Assembly: GCA_903916255.1 (NCBI GenBank)
Contig: CAIWVW010000071.1
Coordinates: forward strand, 1 to 32,313
Length of the DNA stretch: 32,313 bases
Source of the DNA: an uncultured Bacteroidota bacterium
GTDB lineage: Bacteria; Bacteroidota; Bacteroidia; JABEUT01
Direction: 5' to 3'
Shown: one piece after another, positions 8,494 to 16,857 of the stretch
Position numbering within the stretch: the stretch's first letter is position 1
Layout of the letters: every line of letters begins with the position of its first letter
The notes under the pieces: generated by a model
The model's database searches: none
What the model was told of the DNA's origin: nothing
Seen by the model: the letters and a program-made list of their open reading frames with translations, nothing else
Translations under genes and position numbers: made by a program

Positions 8494-10317
8494 TTATTTC
8501 TGAGTATTAGGTTGTGTATTTGATTGAGCACTCGCTCTGCCAATTCCATTCATCGCATCATTTTTCATGATAGGAAGCGGTTGTTTCACCACCGTTCCTT
8601 TATGGCTTTGTTTCGGGTCTGCAATGGCCGGAATATTTTTTGGAGCTGTCTTTAAAACTGCTTTGCCTGCTGATTTATTTGGATTTACAAGGCTGATTTT
8701 AGAACCATCAGGACCTACAGGGAAACGCCAGTTTGCATAGTCATACGTTTGTCCTTTTTTGTTAACTGTAGCTGCGCGGTTAGCAACAATGTGCCAGCTG
8801 AATGAGGTATTGGATGTTCCATGGTTCAATTCAACAACATCAAATCCGGAAACTGATTTATTGGTTACATAAACGCCATTGCAATCTCCTTCCAACTGAA
8901 CAAAAGCTTGCAAAGGGTGCTTTTGACTAATGGTTACATTCCTGGCTAAAAGCGGGTCAAGGGTAATATGGGCTTTACCATTCACCAGTTGCCCTTCTCC
9001 ATAATCTTCAAATTTCACTTCAGGAGATTCATTGCAATACATAACCCTGTTTTGGTTGTTTTCATCTTTCACCATGGTTGATTTAACACCACCGGAAAGA
9101 ATTCCATAGCCTGCATAGGCAACATAGGCTATATCTCCGCCCTGGTCTGTAAAATAGCCACCTATATTGAAACCTTCATTCACCCCTATAATACCTTCAT
9201 CTCCTAATCCATCAGAACCGCCGGCACCATAAGCCTGTCCATAACCAATTACACCGCCATAGCCACCATTGCCCATAACAGCATTACCGGCTACAGACAC
9301 CCCGGTTACACCGGAATTCCCACTGGAAGTATAGCCTGAAACACCCGAGTCAACACCAGCTGCATATAACCCAACACCTGCGCCTGCTGCTTCAGCATAA
9401 TCGCCAGTTCCATCATAAAAATACCCTCCCAAAGTTGTTCCATATCCATATACTCCATAACTGCCACCATAAGCATATACACCAATACCACCCAGGGTAG
9501 AATCGTATGCCGCAACACCAGCACCACCACCAAAGGTTGATACCCCCATAACACCAACCCAGCCATCATCACGGCCATATACACCCGCATCATAATTGGC
9601 TGTACTTAGTCCATATACACCATAATTTGTGCCATACGCGGTTACACCGGTTGCATTGGTATTATCTGCAATGGTCGCGTAATCAGCAGCGGTAGCATCC
9701 TTAAAATAGCCTCCGCTACCTGCACCATAAAAAGTGGCATCGCCATATATGCTATATGTAGAGCCTGCACCATATACGCCAATGCCGCCCTGGCCATAGC
9801 CGCCAACACCCCAACTGCTTGCATCGGTAGTATATCCTGCCGCAGCTATACCGGAAGAGGTTACCGAATACAACATGGCGCCAGCCACGTAAGGAGAATT
9901 AACATCCACCGCTATATCATTGTCTTGTATTAATCCTGTCCCCAAGGTAGTTCCATTTGGTGTCCAGCGTGCTACATAATTATTAATACCTGAACCGTAA
10001 ATATTACTGTTCATGCTGGCCCATGCGGTGCCGTTCCAATAATAATAACCTGCGCCATTACCTCCCGTTGGAGCGGTAGGGCTATACACAATCAGGCCTG
10101 TTGCCGGGCTGGTAATTGTAGCAGTTGTTACATTAGTTAATGAAACCGACTGGGGCAAAAAACCCTTCAATACACCCGTATTACCCGACTGTAAATCAAG
10201 TATGGCGGAAGCATTGGGGGTTGCTGCACTGTTATTTATCGCTATCTGTGCTTTAAGCGAGGTTGCTGCAAGGCTAAATAAGCCAACAGCAAGCATTAAG
10301 GAATTTTTTGTTCTCAT
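8494..10317 (-). CDS. Secreted Gly/Tyr-rich repeat protein, tail-fibre-like
   Basis: A 607-residue exported protein with a signal peptide ending SLKAQ (residue 24). The next section (NASAILDLQSGNTGVLKGF, then PATGLIVYSPTAPT and YYYWNGTAWAS) is a module common at the start of large Bacteroidota surface proteins that resemble phage tail fibres. Residues about 115-410 are short Gly/Tyr/Ala-rich repeats (forms such as GVYGYGTTLGGYF) suggesting a beta-helical or fibrous stalk. The C-terminal part (about 430-530: LLARNVTISQKHPLQAFVQL, GVYVTNKSVSGFDVVELN) is a compact domain seen in similar proteins; I cannot name it. No T9SS sorting domain is visible at the end (QSNTQPNTQK), unlike the neighbour. 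Function unknown; adhesin or fibre is a guess. Confidence 0.75.
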   Translation of the reverse strand: MRTKNSLMLAVGLFSLAATSLKAQIAINNSAATPNASAILDLQSGNTGVLKGFLPQSVSLTNVTTATITSPATGLIVYSPTAPTGGNGAGYYYWNGTAWASMNSNIYGSGINNYVARWTPNGTTLGTGLIQDNDIAVDVNSPYVAGAMLYSVTSSGIAAAGYTTDASSWGVGGYGQGGIGVYGAGSTYSIYGDATFYGAGSGGYFKDATAADYATIADNTNATGVTAYGTNYGVYGLSTANYDAGVYGRDDGWVGVMGVSTFGGGAGVAAYDSTLGGIGVYAYGGSYGVYGYGTTLGGYFYDGTGDYAEAAGAGVGLYAAGVDSGVSGYTSSGNSGVTGVSVAGNAVMGNGGYGGVIGYGQAYGAGGSDGLGDEGIIGVNEGFNIGGYFTDQGGDIAYVAYAGYGILSGGVKSTMVKDENNQNRVMYCNESPEVKFEDYGEGQLVNGKAHITLDPLLARNVTISQKHPLQAFVQLEGDCNGVYVTNKSVSGFDVVELNHGTSNTSFSWHIVANRAATVNKKGQTYDYANWRFPVGPDGSKISLVNPNKSAGKAVLKTAPKNIPAIADPKQSHKGTVVKQPLPIMKNDAMNGIGRASAQSNTQPNTQK

Positions 10318-10349
10318 AGTTTTTAATTTTTGGTTAGACGATTAAGACA

Positions 10350-10357
10350 CAAATATA
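10350..10357 (-). promoter_or_regulatory. -7 element TATATTTG upstream of the 10317 gene
   Basis: On the minus strand, TAnnTTTG lies about 33 bases before the ATG at 10317; a TTG (-33-like) lies 18 bases further upstream (10376-10378 on the plus strand as CAA). A good fit to the Bacteroidota promoter. Confidence 0.5.
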
Positions 10358-10550
10358 AAATTTCCTGCGAGATAACAATATGACTTTAGTGTTATTTATT
10401 TTGCCTATTCACATAAATATGTTATATACCCTTATTTAATTCGAAAATACTCTTAACTTAGTAACCTTTTGAAAAAACAACCGGAAGCTATTTCTATCCA
10501 TCACATAATAAACAGCTTGTGTTCGGGTTAATTTATTTAGGAGATATTAT

Positions 10551-10558
10551 TATATTTG
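10551..10558 (+). promoter_or_regulatory. -7 element TATATTTG upstream of trmN
   Basis: TAnnTTTG match 39 bases before the ATG at 10598. The -33 region is weak. Confidence 0.4.
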
Positions 10559-10597
10559 TAAACAAAACGATTGCACTTTTAACAAAACTATGCCTTT

Positions 10598-11332
10598 ATG
10601 CCCGCCGATTCTTTTGTATTTAAGGAATTTGAAGTAAAGCAAAGCAATTGCGCCATGAAAGTGGGCACGGATGCTGTTCTGCTTGGCGCATGGGGCAAAC
10701 TGCCCGAAAAAGGCCACATGCTTGACATTGGTACAGGCACAGGAATAATAGCCATGATGGCGGCACAGCGCTCTGCCACCCTAATAGATGCCATTGAAAT
10801 AGATGAAGATGCATACCGGGAAGCGGCAGAAAACTGCAAAAACTCGAAATGGAATGAGCGCATTCATGTGCACCATATATCCTTTCAAAAGTTTGTGCCT
10901 TCGGTTACTAAAAAATATGATGTAATACTGAGCAACCCTCCTTACTTTTCAAATTGCGTGCAGGCTGCCTCCGAATCGCGGACAATGGCGCGGCACACCT
11001 GCAACCTGAGCTTCGAAGAACTGGTAGACGGCATAGCATCGCTGTTAAAAGAAGACGGTTCCTTTGCCACTATTTTACCGTTGAAAGAAGCCGAAGATTT
11101 ATCGGCCATTGCCAAAAGATACGGGCTTTATACCAACCGGATAACACGGGTAAAAACCACCTGCACTAAACCCGCCAAAAGGACGTTGATGCAATTTGGA
11201 TTTCATAAAGCAAACCCGGTAGAGGAAACCCTTATAATAGAGAACGAACCCGAGGCCGGCAGCCGGCTGAATCAGCGCACCTACTCTACCGACTATAAAA
11301 ACCTTACCCGCAATTTTTATTTGAACTTTTAA
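10598..11332 (+). CDS. trmN: tRNA1(Val) (adenine(37)-N6)-methyltransferase (TrmN/YfiC)
   Basis: A 244-residue SAM-dependent methyltransferase of the YfiC/TrmN family, which makes m6A at position 37 of tRNA1(Val). The N-terminal block FVFKEFEVKQ...MKVGTDAVLLG is typical of this family. Motif I is DIGTGTG (43-49), the acidic ribose-binding end of strand 2 is in AIEIDED, and the catalytic NPPY of N6-adenine methylases is at 113-116. Length is normal. The start is ATG at 10598; an ATG eight bases upstream is in another frame. No other tRNA-modification gene is nearby, so it is probably transcribed alone. The related rRNA methylase RsmC-like family is the main alternative, but the N-terminal block favours TrmN. 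Confidence 0.9.
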   Translation: MPADSFVFKEFEVKQSNCAMKVGTDAVLLGAWGKLPEKGHMLDIGTGTGIIAMMAAQRSATLIDAIEIDEDAYREAAENCKNSKWNERIHVHHISFQKFVPSVTKKYDVILSNPPYFSNCVQAASESRTMARHTCNLSFEELVDGIASLLKEDGSFATILPLKEAEDLSAIAKRYGLYTNRITRVKTTCTKPAKRTLMQFGFHKANPVEETLIIENEPEAGSRLNQRTYSTDYKNLTRNFYLNF

Positions 11333-11412
11333 AGAAATTCAATCTGGAACCCCTCAAACCCTTAAGGGGGCTTAAAATGATGATTATCACACGATATCTG
11401 AAAATATTTATC

Positions 11413-11420
11413 TATATTTG
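11413..11420 (+). promoter_or_regulatory. -7 element TATATTTG upstream of the 11455 gene
   Basis: TAnnTTTG match ending 34 bases before the ATG at 11455. Confidence 0.45.
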
Positions 11421-11454
11421 AAATATAGTTAAATACCAAAAAAATCAGACAGGT

Positions 11455-12873
11455 ATGAAAAAGAAATATTTGCTTTTTTTAATACTATGGTTAACCGGAT
11501 TAGAAACAGCCAGTGCACAGTTTACCGACCTTCATAATTTTAATGATACCAGCGGCTCCGGACCAAGCAGCCCATTGGTAATTTCAGGGAAAACGATGTT
11601 TGGGGCGACATCAGGTGGAGGTTTATATGCAAACGGCATCATTTACTCGATAGATACCAATGGAAATAATTTTAAGGTATTGTATACTTTCGACAGTACA
11701 TTCTCTTATAGTGTCAATTCAGGCCCCGTTTGCGGGTTAACACTGGTGGGAAATAAACTATATGGAACAACCTATCAATTGGGAAGTTTAGGTAATGGAA
11801 ATATATTCTCGATAGATACGGATGGAACCAATTACAAAGACTTGCTTGATTTTAATATTACCAATGGACAAATGCCAAACGGCTACTTAGTATATTCTTT
11901 TGGAAAACTATATGGTATGACATTTCAGGGTGGCGCACATAACGGTGGCCTTGTTTTTTCGATAGACACCAATGGAAACAATTATAAGGACCTTCTTGAT
12001 TTTGGCGGGGCAAATGGCTTGAGCCCTCAAGGCTCATTAACTATTTACAATAATAAACTATATGGGCCAACCCAGGACGGAGGTGCATATGGATATGGCA
12101 CACTATTTTCACTTGATACAGATGGAACAGGTTATAAAAAATTGCACGATTTTAATGATACGACCGGTGCGAATCCTGCAGGTGGATTAGTGGCTCTCAA
12201 CAATAAATTATATGGTATTGCCGAGTGGAAAGATATTTTTTATGCCGGTTATATTTTCGCTATTGATACTGACGGAAGCAACTACAAAAACATACATCGG
12301 TTGAACGACACCGATGCTGATATGAATGGTTCATTAATTTATAACAACGGAACATTATATGGAATGGCCACCGCAGGAGGGATATATTCGAGCGGCGAGC
12401 TTATTTCATTAGATACAACCGGTAGCAGCTTTAAGGAATTTTTTACTTTTAATGATACCGACGGATTTAATCTTGAAAATGGAAAATTAACCTTTTATAA
12501 TAATACATTATATGGTGTGGCATACCAAGGAGGCCCTTATCAATATTATGGGTTGGTTTTTAAGTTTCGTAATTCCGAAGTCAGCACCTCGGTTAAGGAA
12601 TTAAAACCGACAGCAGGGGCAATATCTGTTTACCCAAACCCGGGCAATGGTGTGTTCACCGCTTCAATTAGCGGTTCAAACACACAGGAAGAAATTACGA
12701 ATGTAGAAGTTTATAATATTCTCGGCGAAAAAGTATATGCTAATCAAACCGTAATTCATACTTCGCAATTCCTAATTAATTTAAGCAGTCAGCCCAATGG
12801 AGTTTACCTCTATCGTATTATTGCCAAAAATGGCGATTTGCTTGGAGAAGGGAAATTAATAATTCGAAAATAG
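11455..12873 (+). CDS. Secreted GloVer-repeat protein with T9SS C-terminal sorting domain
   Basis: A 472-residue exported protein. The signal peptide ends ETASAQ (residue 22). Residues about 24-380 are tandem units of the type LYGTTYQLGSLGNGNIFSID followed by TDGTNYKDLLDF, the Gloeobacter/Verrucomicrobia (GloVer, TIGR03803-like) extracellular repeat; seven or more units are visible, with a beta-propeller look. The final about 75 residues are a Por_Secre_tail domain (SVYPNPGNGVFTAS, GVYLYRI, ending KLIIRK), which targets the protein to the type IX system. Cargo function is unknown. It stands alone between a promoter-like element and a strong terminator. Confidence 0.9.
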   Translation: MKKKYLLFLILWLTGLETASAQFTDLHNFNDTSGSGPSSPLVISGKTMFGATSGGGLYANGIIYSIDTNGNNFKVLYTFDSTFSYSVNSGPVCGLTLVGNKLYGTTYQLGSLGNGNIFSIDTDGTNYKDLLDFNITNGQMPNGYLVYSFGKLYGMTFQGGAHNGGLVFSIDTNGNNYKDLLDFGGANGLSPQGSLTIYNNKLYGPTQDGGAYGYGTLFSLDTDGTGYKKLHDFNDTTGANPAGGLVALNNKLYGIAEWKDIFYAGYIFAIDTDGSNYKNIHRLNDTDADMNGSLIYNNGTLYGMATAGGIYSSGELISLDTTGSSFKEFFTFNDTDGFNLENGKLTFYNNTLYGVAYQGGPYQYYGLVFKFRNSEVSTSVKELKPTAGAISVYPNPGNGVFTASISGSNTQEEITNVEVYNILGEKVYANQTVIHTSQFLINLSSQPNGVYLYRIIAKNGDLLGEGKLIIRK

Positions 12874-12891
12874 GAATTAACCAAACCTTTT

Positions 12892-12925
12892 AAGGGGCTT
12901 TGAATAGTACTATTCAAAGCCCCTT
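12892..12925. terminator. Long perfect palindrome, probable bidirectional terminator
   Basis: 17-bp arms 12892-12908 and 12909-12925 are exactly complementary with no spacer (a loop of about four bases would form). It lies between convergent genes ending at 12873(+) and 12953(-). There is no long T-run after it, so termination may be weaker than the shape suggests. Confidence 0.7.
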
Positions 12926-12952
12926 CAGGCGTTTGGAACAAAAAACTAAATT

Positions 12953-13801
12953 TTACTTGGTAGCTACCACCAAATACTTGCTTTCCTTCCAGAAAGTAGC
13001 CGGCATGGTAATAGAAAGCGAATCATTTTTACTGTTGGCAACAAGTTGATAGGTATTATCAGGGTGCGTAGTTATAAACCTCCTGAATTTGCCATGCAGG
13101 GCAAGCCCTTTCAAAGTAACCAGATTGGCTTTCGTAAATGCAGAATTACTGGCTGCGGGATTAATTTCAGCTACACGGCCCAAGCCTATAAAACCACCTT
13201 TTTTATCTATTACACCTTTATCCTGTAATTCTTTCAGTGTGCCCGATACATAATACACCGTGTTCATTTCCACCATTTCGGCACGTTGCCTTTTAATTAC
13301 AACCAAACTGTCGTTAAAGTGCGTAGTAACCATGCGCAGCGAATCATTCGCCTTGCTCAGTTTGCTTTGCAGGTCGGCTATTTCCTCATCCTTCTCTGCT
13401 ATTTCCTGGGTAAGATGCGCTACCAAACTTTGCAATTTATTGTTTTTTGTATCCATCCTTCTCAGGCGCGATTGAAGGTTGTTCATCTTCTTATCGTTAT
13501 CTACAATCCATTGGTCGAGTTCTTTCACTTCCGCCACCACCGATTGCTTATCCGCCGAATTCATCTCACCGGGTTTTATGGTCACTATTTTTTCGCGCTG
13601 CTTTATCTTATCCAGGTTTTCCTGAATTTCGTTCAGGTCATTCAGATAGGCTGTAATCAGGGAATCTTTTTGCGTAGCCTGAATTGCTTTCACAGAGTCT
13701 TCTTTGGCCAAATCTTTAATCTTCTTCACATCCTCCATATTGGTGCTGTTGCAGGCTGCAAGTGTTGCCATTGCGGCAAAAATTATCACAGGTGTTTTCA
13801 T
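12953..13801 (-). CDS. Coiled-coil lipoprotein, function unknown
   Basis: A 282-residue protein with lipobox LAAC (Cys17). Residues about 20-175 are rich in Lys, Glu, Asp, Leu and Gln with heptad spacing, a long coiled coil (AEKDEEIADLQSKLSKANDS). The C-terminal domain (about 180-282: YYVSGTLKELQDKGVIDKKG, FIGLGRVAEIN, FRRFITTHPDNTYQL) recurs in Bacteroidota lipoproteins of this layout, but I know of no assigned role. Probably anchored to the outer membrane. It may share an upstream promoter with 13888-14283 (gap 86 bases). Confidence 0.75.
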   Translation of the reverse strand: MKTPVIIFAAMATLAACNSTNMEDVKKIKDLAKEDSVKAIQATQKDSLITAYLNDLNEIQENLDKIKQREKIVTIKPGEMNSADKQSVVAEVKELDQWIVDNDKKMNNLQSRLRRMDTKNNKLQSLVAHLTQEIAEKDEEIADLQSKLSKANDSLRMVTTHFNDSLVVIKRQRAEMVEMNTVYYVSGTLKELQDKGVIDKKGGFIGLGRVAEINPAASNSAFTKANLVTLKGLALHGKFRRFITTHPDNTYQLVANSKNDSLSITMPATFWKESKYLVVATK

Positions 13802-13887
13802 TTTTTTAAAATATTATGTAAGGTTAAACTTTGCTGTTCGAATATTGCCCGTTGCGGGCTGCTGATTATGTACTAAAGAATATTTCT

Positions 13888-14283
13888 TTATACATTGGCC
13901 GATGCAGGCGGAGGGCGGAAAGAAAAAGCGCTGAGAAACACGGCCGGAAATTGTTGAAACCCGGAAAACGATAATACCTCTTTTATATGCGCAGCATTTA
14001 CAGATGAAGCATCGGCAGGGCTGTAATAAGTATTGAATGTGTTTCCGTTATAGAAAAATGCAATGCCTTTACTTTCAATTCCCATGCGGAAAAGCAGGAT
14101 AACTTCCTTTTTGGAAGGCTTGTTTTCCTGCATGCTGAAAGGGGATGCATAACACGGATTGTAAGATGAAACAATGCTTACCCCGGCAGATTCAAAAGGC
14201 TTGTCTGCTGCACTGCATCTTATTAAACAGATTAAACTGAGAAGGGACGGAAGGAGAAAAAATATGTTAAAATATCTTTTCAT
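13888..14283 (-). CDS. Small exported protein, function unknown
   Basis: 131 residues. The N-terminal hydrophobic segment (IFFLLPSLLSLICLIRCSA) looks like a signal peptide, with Cys23 as a possible lipidation site but a poor lipobox. The body has no motif I recognise; the C-terminus has a hydrophobic patch followed by FRPPPA. On the minus strand a -7 element (TACTTTTG, 14313-14320) lies 29 bases upstream of the ATG, which supports it as a real gene. Not assigned. Confidence 0.55.
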   Translation of the reverse strand: MKRYFNIFFLLPSLLSLICLIRCSAADKPFESAGVSIVSSYNPCYASPFSMQENKPSKKEVILLFRMGIESKGIAFFYNGNTFNTYYSPADASSVNAAHIKEVLSFSGFQQFPAVFLSAFSFRPPPASANV

Positions 14284-14312
14284 TTTTGGGTTATTTTAGC
14301 GCTTTCACAACA

Positions 14313-14320
14313 CAAAAGTA
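14313..14320 (-). promoter_or_regulatory. -7 element TACTTTTG upstream of the 14283 gene
   Basis: TAnnTTTG on the minus strand, 29 bases before the ATG at 14283. Confidence 0.45.
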
Positions 14321-14408
14321 TTACAAATACAGGTTAGCGTGCGCAATTATTTTCCTGTTTAACATTTTTTAGCGTTAGGCTGCCTATGAATAGTATAAAA
14401 AGAGCCTG

Positions 14409-14597
14409 CTATCTCTTTTTCTTCCATTTAAAGTCTTTTCCGCAATCGAAACAATGGCAGGTGAGGCTGAAAGAAGTATTGGGCATAGGCATAAATACCA
14501 TTAAACTTAAAATGGCAAATATAACGGAGGAATAGCGAGGCTTCGACACCTCCTCCGAGCCGCAATAGGGGCAACGTATATGTTTATCTTCTTCCAA
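14409..14597 (-). CDS. Small zinc-ribbon membrane protein
   Basis: 62 residues with two Cys-X2-Cys pairs (CPYC near residue 9 and CFDC near residue 50) that would together hold one zinc. Between them lies a hydrophobic stretch of about 20 residues (VIFAILSLMVFMPMP), so the knuckles may flank a membrane hairpin. The end is very basic (KDFKWKKKR). The only in-frame start is TTG at 14595-14597, inside the last codons of the DUF2007 gene (14-base overlap), which implies translational coupling. DUF2007 domains and zinc ribbons often occur together, so the pair probably works as one unit; the function is unknown. Confidence 0.65.
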   Translation of the reverse strand: MEEDKHIRCPYCGSEEVSKPRYSSVIFAILSLMVFMPMPNTSFSLTCHCFDCGKDFKWKKKR

Positions 14598-15315
14598 ACA
14601 AATAAAAACACGTACAGTAAATAGTGGTACTTTTTGATTTCAACACCATGCTCTGCCCCGAAAATTCGATAGCATATCTTCCATTATACACAAACTGAAA
14701 AGTATCGGCATTGCTTATGATTAAGCTGTCCTTTATCAACTCCCAGTCGGCTTTTACCGGAAACGTTTTAAACCCAGGAAGGGAAATAGTTCCCGGTGTT
14801 TTAAAATTGATATTCTCCTTGCATCCGCCTTTGAACATGACATTAAGACCATACGATTGCGGAATGTAGTCTTTACCGTTATAGTTAATATTATCGATAC
14901 ACCAGTAAAAAGGTTGTGCCAATTTTTTGGCAGTACCGGGCTGGGTAAAAAAATATACCGGTATGCAAATTGCTGCAATTACAGCTATTACATACACCGA
15001 CAGTTTCACTTCAAATCGTGATTTTTTGAAAAACGGTAGTTTTTCTGATAATACTTCCAGCCATTTATAAGGATTTTTATTTGCATCTTCCCTGTTCAAA
15101 TATCCTTGCTCTTCCAATATTTTTGTGGCAGCCTCCGCGTCTTCCTCCTTCACCTGCAACTTTACCCCGCCCACCGCATAGGTATAAACAGGGTTGGTTT
15201 GAACGGTCAGCTCATCCTTTATAAAACATTCTATACCTTCCGATTCGAGCATTCCTTTAATAATATATACCTGCTGCGGATAGGAAACGGAAAGTATGGT
15301 AACAAGTGTCGGCAT
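14584..15315 (-). CDS. DUF2007-domain membrane protein
   Basis: 243 residues. Residues 1-75 match the DUF2007 'putative signal transducing' fold (TILSVSYPQQVYIIKGMLES, GIECFIKDE, VGGVKLQVKEEDAEAATKIL). A linker and one membrane span follow (about 104-122, KLSVYVIAVIAAICIPVYFF), then a C-terminal domain of about 115 residues, probably outside the cytoplasm, with no match I know. The 3' end overlaps the zinc-ribbon gene. DUF2007 has no established biochemistry. Divergent from the 15382 gene. Confidence 0.75.
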   Translation of the reverse strand: MPTLVTILSVSYPQQVYIIKGMLESEGIECFIKDELTVQTNPVYTYAVGGVKLQVKEEDAEAATKILEEQGYLNREDANKNPYKWLEVLSEKLPFFKKSRFEVKLSVYVIAVIAAICIPVYFFTQPGTAKKLAQPFYWCIDNINYNGKDYIPQSYGLNVMFKGGCKENINFKTPGTISLPGFKTFPVKADWELIKDSLIISNADTFQFVYNGRYAIEFSGQSMVLKSKSTTIYCTCFYLFGRR

Positions 15316-15381
15316 ATAGTGTAATTACTGTGGTAAAGATACACTAATAAATTTCCTATATTCACCATTCAATTCTATCCG

Positions 15382-15882
15382 ATGAAAAAAATAGTATTTC
15401 TGTTTATAGCGCTTCCAAGCCTTTTATGGGCTCAGGATACGCAACCCAAAGGCGATTTTTACCTTGAAAATAACGCCATCGTTTACCGCCATATTTATAA
15501 AGATTCGCTCGATTCGGCTTCGGTAATAATGCAAAAACTTATGGCGCAACTTCCCGCATCAACCACCATAAACAATCTTAAAGAATTTAAAACCGAACAT
15601 GTAATTACCGGTAATTATGAAACCCAGAACAGCACCGACGGCTACCCCTGGGAATTGCTGAAAGCCTATTTCAGCATAGAAATTAAAAACGGAAAATACA
15701 GGCTTACCCTGTCGAATATTATAGACAATCAAAATGCCGGAACGGTTCCTCTAACCTCTTTATATGTAAAAAACAATCCGCCTGAATGGCGCAGCGGAAT
15801 AGACAGCAAACTGGCCAAATTGGGCACAAAGTTTTTAAATGCCTTTCAACTTAATTCAACTGCCGGAAAAGCAGATTGGTAA
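15382..15882 (+). CDS. Small exported protein, possibly DUF4468-like
   Basis: 166 residues with a clear signal peptide (KKIVFLFIALPSLLWAQ). The mature part (NNAIVYRHIYKDSLDSASVI, then a two-layer alpha/beta pattern, YFSIEIKNGKYRLTLSNII) recalls the DUF4468 fold found in Bacteroidota exported proteins, but the match is by eye only. The TTACGG hairpin array starts eleven bases after its stop codon, the first hairpin acting as a likely terminator. Confidence 0.6.
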   Translation: MKKIVFLFIALPSLLWAQDTQPKGDFYLENNAIVYRHIYKDSLDSASVIMQKLMAQLPASTTINNLKEFKTEHVITGNYETQNSTDGYPWELLKAYFSIEIKNGKYRLTLSNIIDNQNAGTVPLTSLYVKNNPPEWRSGIDSKLAKLGTKFLNAFQLNSTAGKADW

Positions 15883-15892
15883 CATAAAAAAA

Positions 15893-15912
15893 CCCGGCCT
15901 TACGGGACCGGG
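15893..15912 (+). terminator. First TTACGG-loop hairpin, probable terminator of the 15382 gene
   Basis: Stem CCCGGCC (15893-15899) with GACCGGG (15906-15912), loop TTACGG, one C/A mismatch next to the loop's closing pair. It starts 11 bases after the stop codon. A-run before and T-rich stretch after. Confidence 0.6.
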
Positions 15913-16266
15913 TAATGTTTAGTCGTATATTTTTCATTCCACTTCTTTTCAGCATGCCAACCTTACGGGGTTGCTGCTCCCTTTAACTTGCCTGCCTTAC
16001 GGGGCAGGTCTTTTTGCTTGCTAACCTTACGGGGTTAGGCTTCTATTACTGCCAAACCTTAACGGGGGATGGCGCTTCCTTTAACGTGCCAACCTTACGG
16101 GGTTGGTCTTTTTGCTTACTAACCTTACGGGGTTAGGTTTCCTTTAAAGAGGCGCTTTACGGAGCGCTAAATCTTTTCATGGTTGCCAGCCTTACGGGGT
16201 TGGTCTTTTTTTGCTAACCTTACGGGGTCAGTCTTTCTGTTTACACCGCCAACCTTACGGGGTTGG
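15893..16266 (+). repeat. Array of eleven tandem hairpins with constant TTACGG loop
   Basis: This fills most of the 565-base gene-free stretch 15883-16447. Eleven short hairpins share the loop TTACGG (one, near 16051-16073, is irregular with TTAACGG). Loops start at 15900, 15963, 15997, 16027, about 16059, 16095, 16125, 16157, 16192, 16220 and 16255; after the first, the spacing is 28-36 bases (mean about 32). Stems differ but stay paired: CCAACC/GGTTGG, CCTGCC/GGCAGG, CTAACC/GGTTAG, GCGCT/AGCGC, CCAGCC/GGTTGG (G-T wobble). One copy (16214-16231) has a mismatch. Most are followed by a T-rich spacer such as TCTTTTT. The rest of the gap (16267-16447) shows no gene or motif. I do not recognise the family. 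Confidence 0.85.
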
Positions 16267-16447
16267 TCTTTTCTACAATCAAATCTAAAAAGAACGTTTA
16301 TCGCTTTCGATGAGACAAAACAACAACTAATGTGCCGGCTAAAACATGTATTTCGTCAGGAATAAATGTGATTTTTGTCACCAAAAGGAGTTTAAATACC
16401 TTTTAGTCCTTTATTATAAGGCTAACGAAAAAAAATAGATTAACCTC

Positions 16448-16849
16448 CTAATAAACAGTGCGTTTCAATAACTCCGCCAGCCGCCTTCTGTCATAGCTGG
16501 CGCGCTTTTCAGTCATATCTACATTCCGGCTGTTTTCATCCAGGTCCTCATCATTATGCGCTTGGATAGTCAGGTATTCATCGCGTTCCTTAATCCATTT
16601 GGCCTCTTCGGCATTCAAGTTTTTCCTTACGGAAGTATCCAACCTAACCCGAACCATCCTATACACCACTTGCAGCATACTATCCACCTGTTTGGCATAA
16701 CGCCGGCTGCAACTTAATGCATTACTGGTATTATACATACAGGCATTGTGAATGCTATCGTACTTTTGAATAGCCGCAGAAGGCTGTGCGACAGCAAAAC
16801 AAGCAGGTAAAAGAAAAATAAAAAAGAGAATACGATTAAAATTATTCAT
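16448..16849 (-). CDS. Exported LprI-like (DUF1311) protein
   Basis: 133 residues with a signal peptide ending CFAVAQ (residue 22). The mature protein has the pattern of the lysozyme-inhibitor LprI-type N-terminal domain: an early Cys (37), a second Cys (47), a run with spaced Leu/Tyr, then LNAEEAKWIKERDEYL, the conserved Ala-x2-x-W-x4-RD signature. In other bacteria such domains sit in periplasmic or surface proteins, some inhibiting lysozyme; inhibition here is not shown. It lies 8 bases downstream of 16858-17334 and is surely in its operon. Confidence 0.7.
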   Translation of the reverse strand: MNNFNRILFFIFLLPACFAVAQPSAAIQKYDSIHNACMYNTSNALSCSRRYAKQVDSMLQVVYRMVRVRLDTSVRKNLNAEEAKWIKERDEYLTIQAHNDEDLDENSRNVDMTEKRASYDRRRLAELLKRTVY

Positions 16850-16857
16850 GGATATTA

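Noticed and set aside
15893-16266. CRISPR array
   Set aside because: Repeats are short self-complementary hairpins whose stems vary; spacers are T-rich and only about 12-18 bases, and no cas gene is nearby.
15958-16266. Integron attC sites (GTTAGGC-like ends)
   Set aside because: Some stems give GGTTAGG, but units are far shorter than attC sites, there is no integrase, and no gene cassettes lie between them.
16183-16365. 60-codon + strand frame in the hairpin array
   Set aside because: It arises from translation of the repeats (LRGWS from ACGGGGTTGGTC); no start context and no family resemblance.
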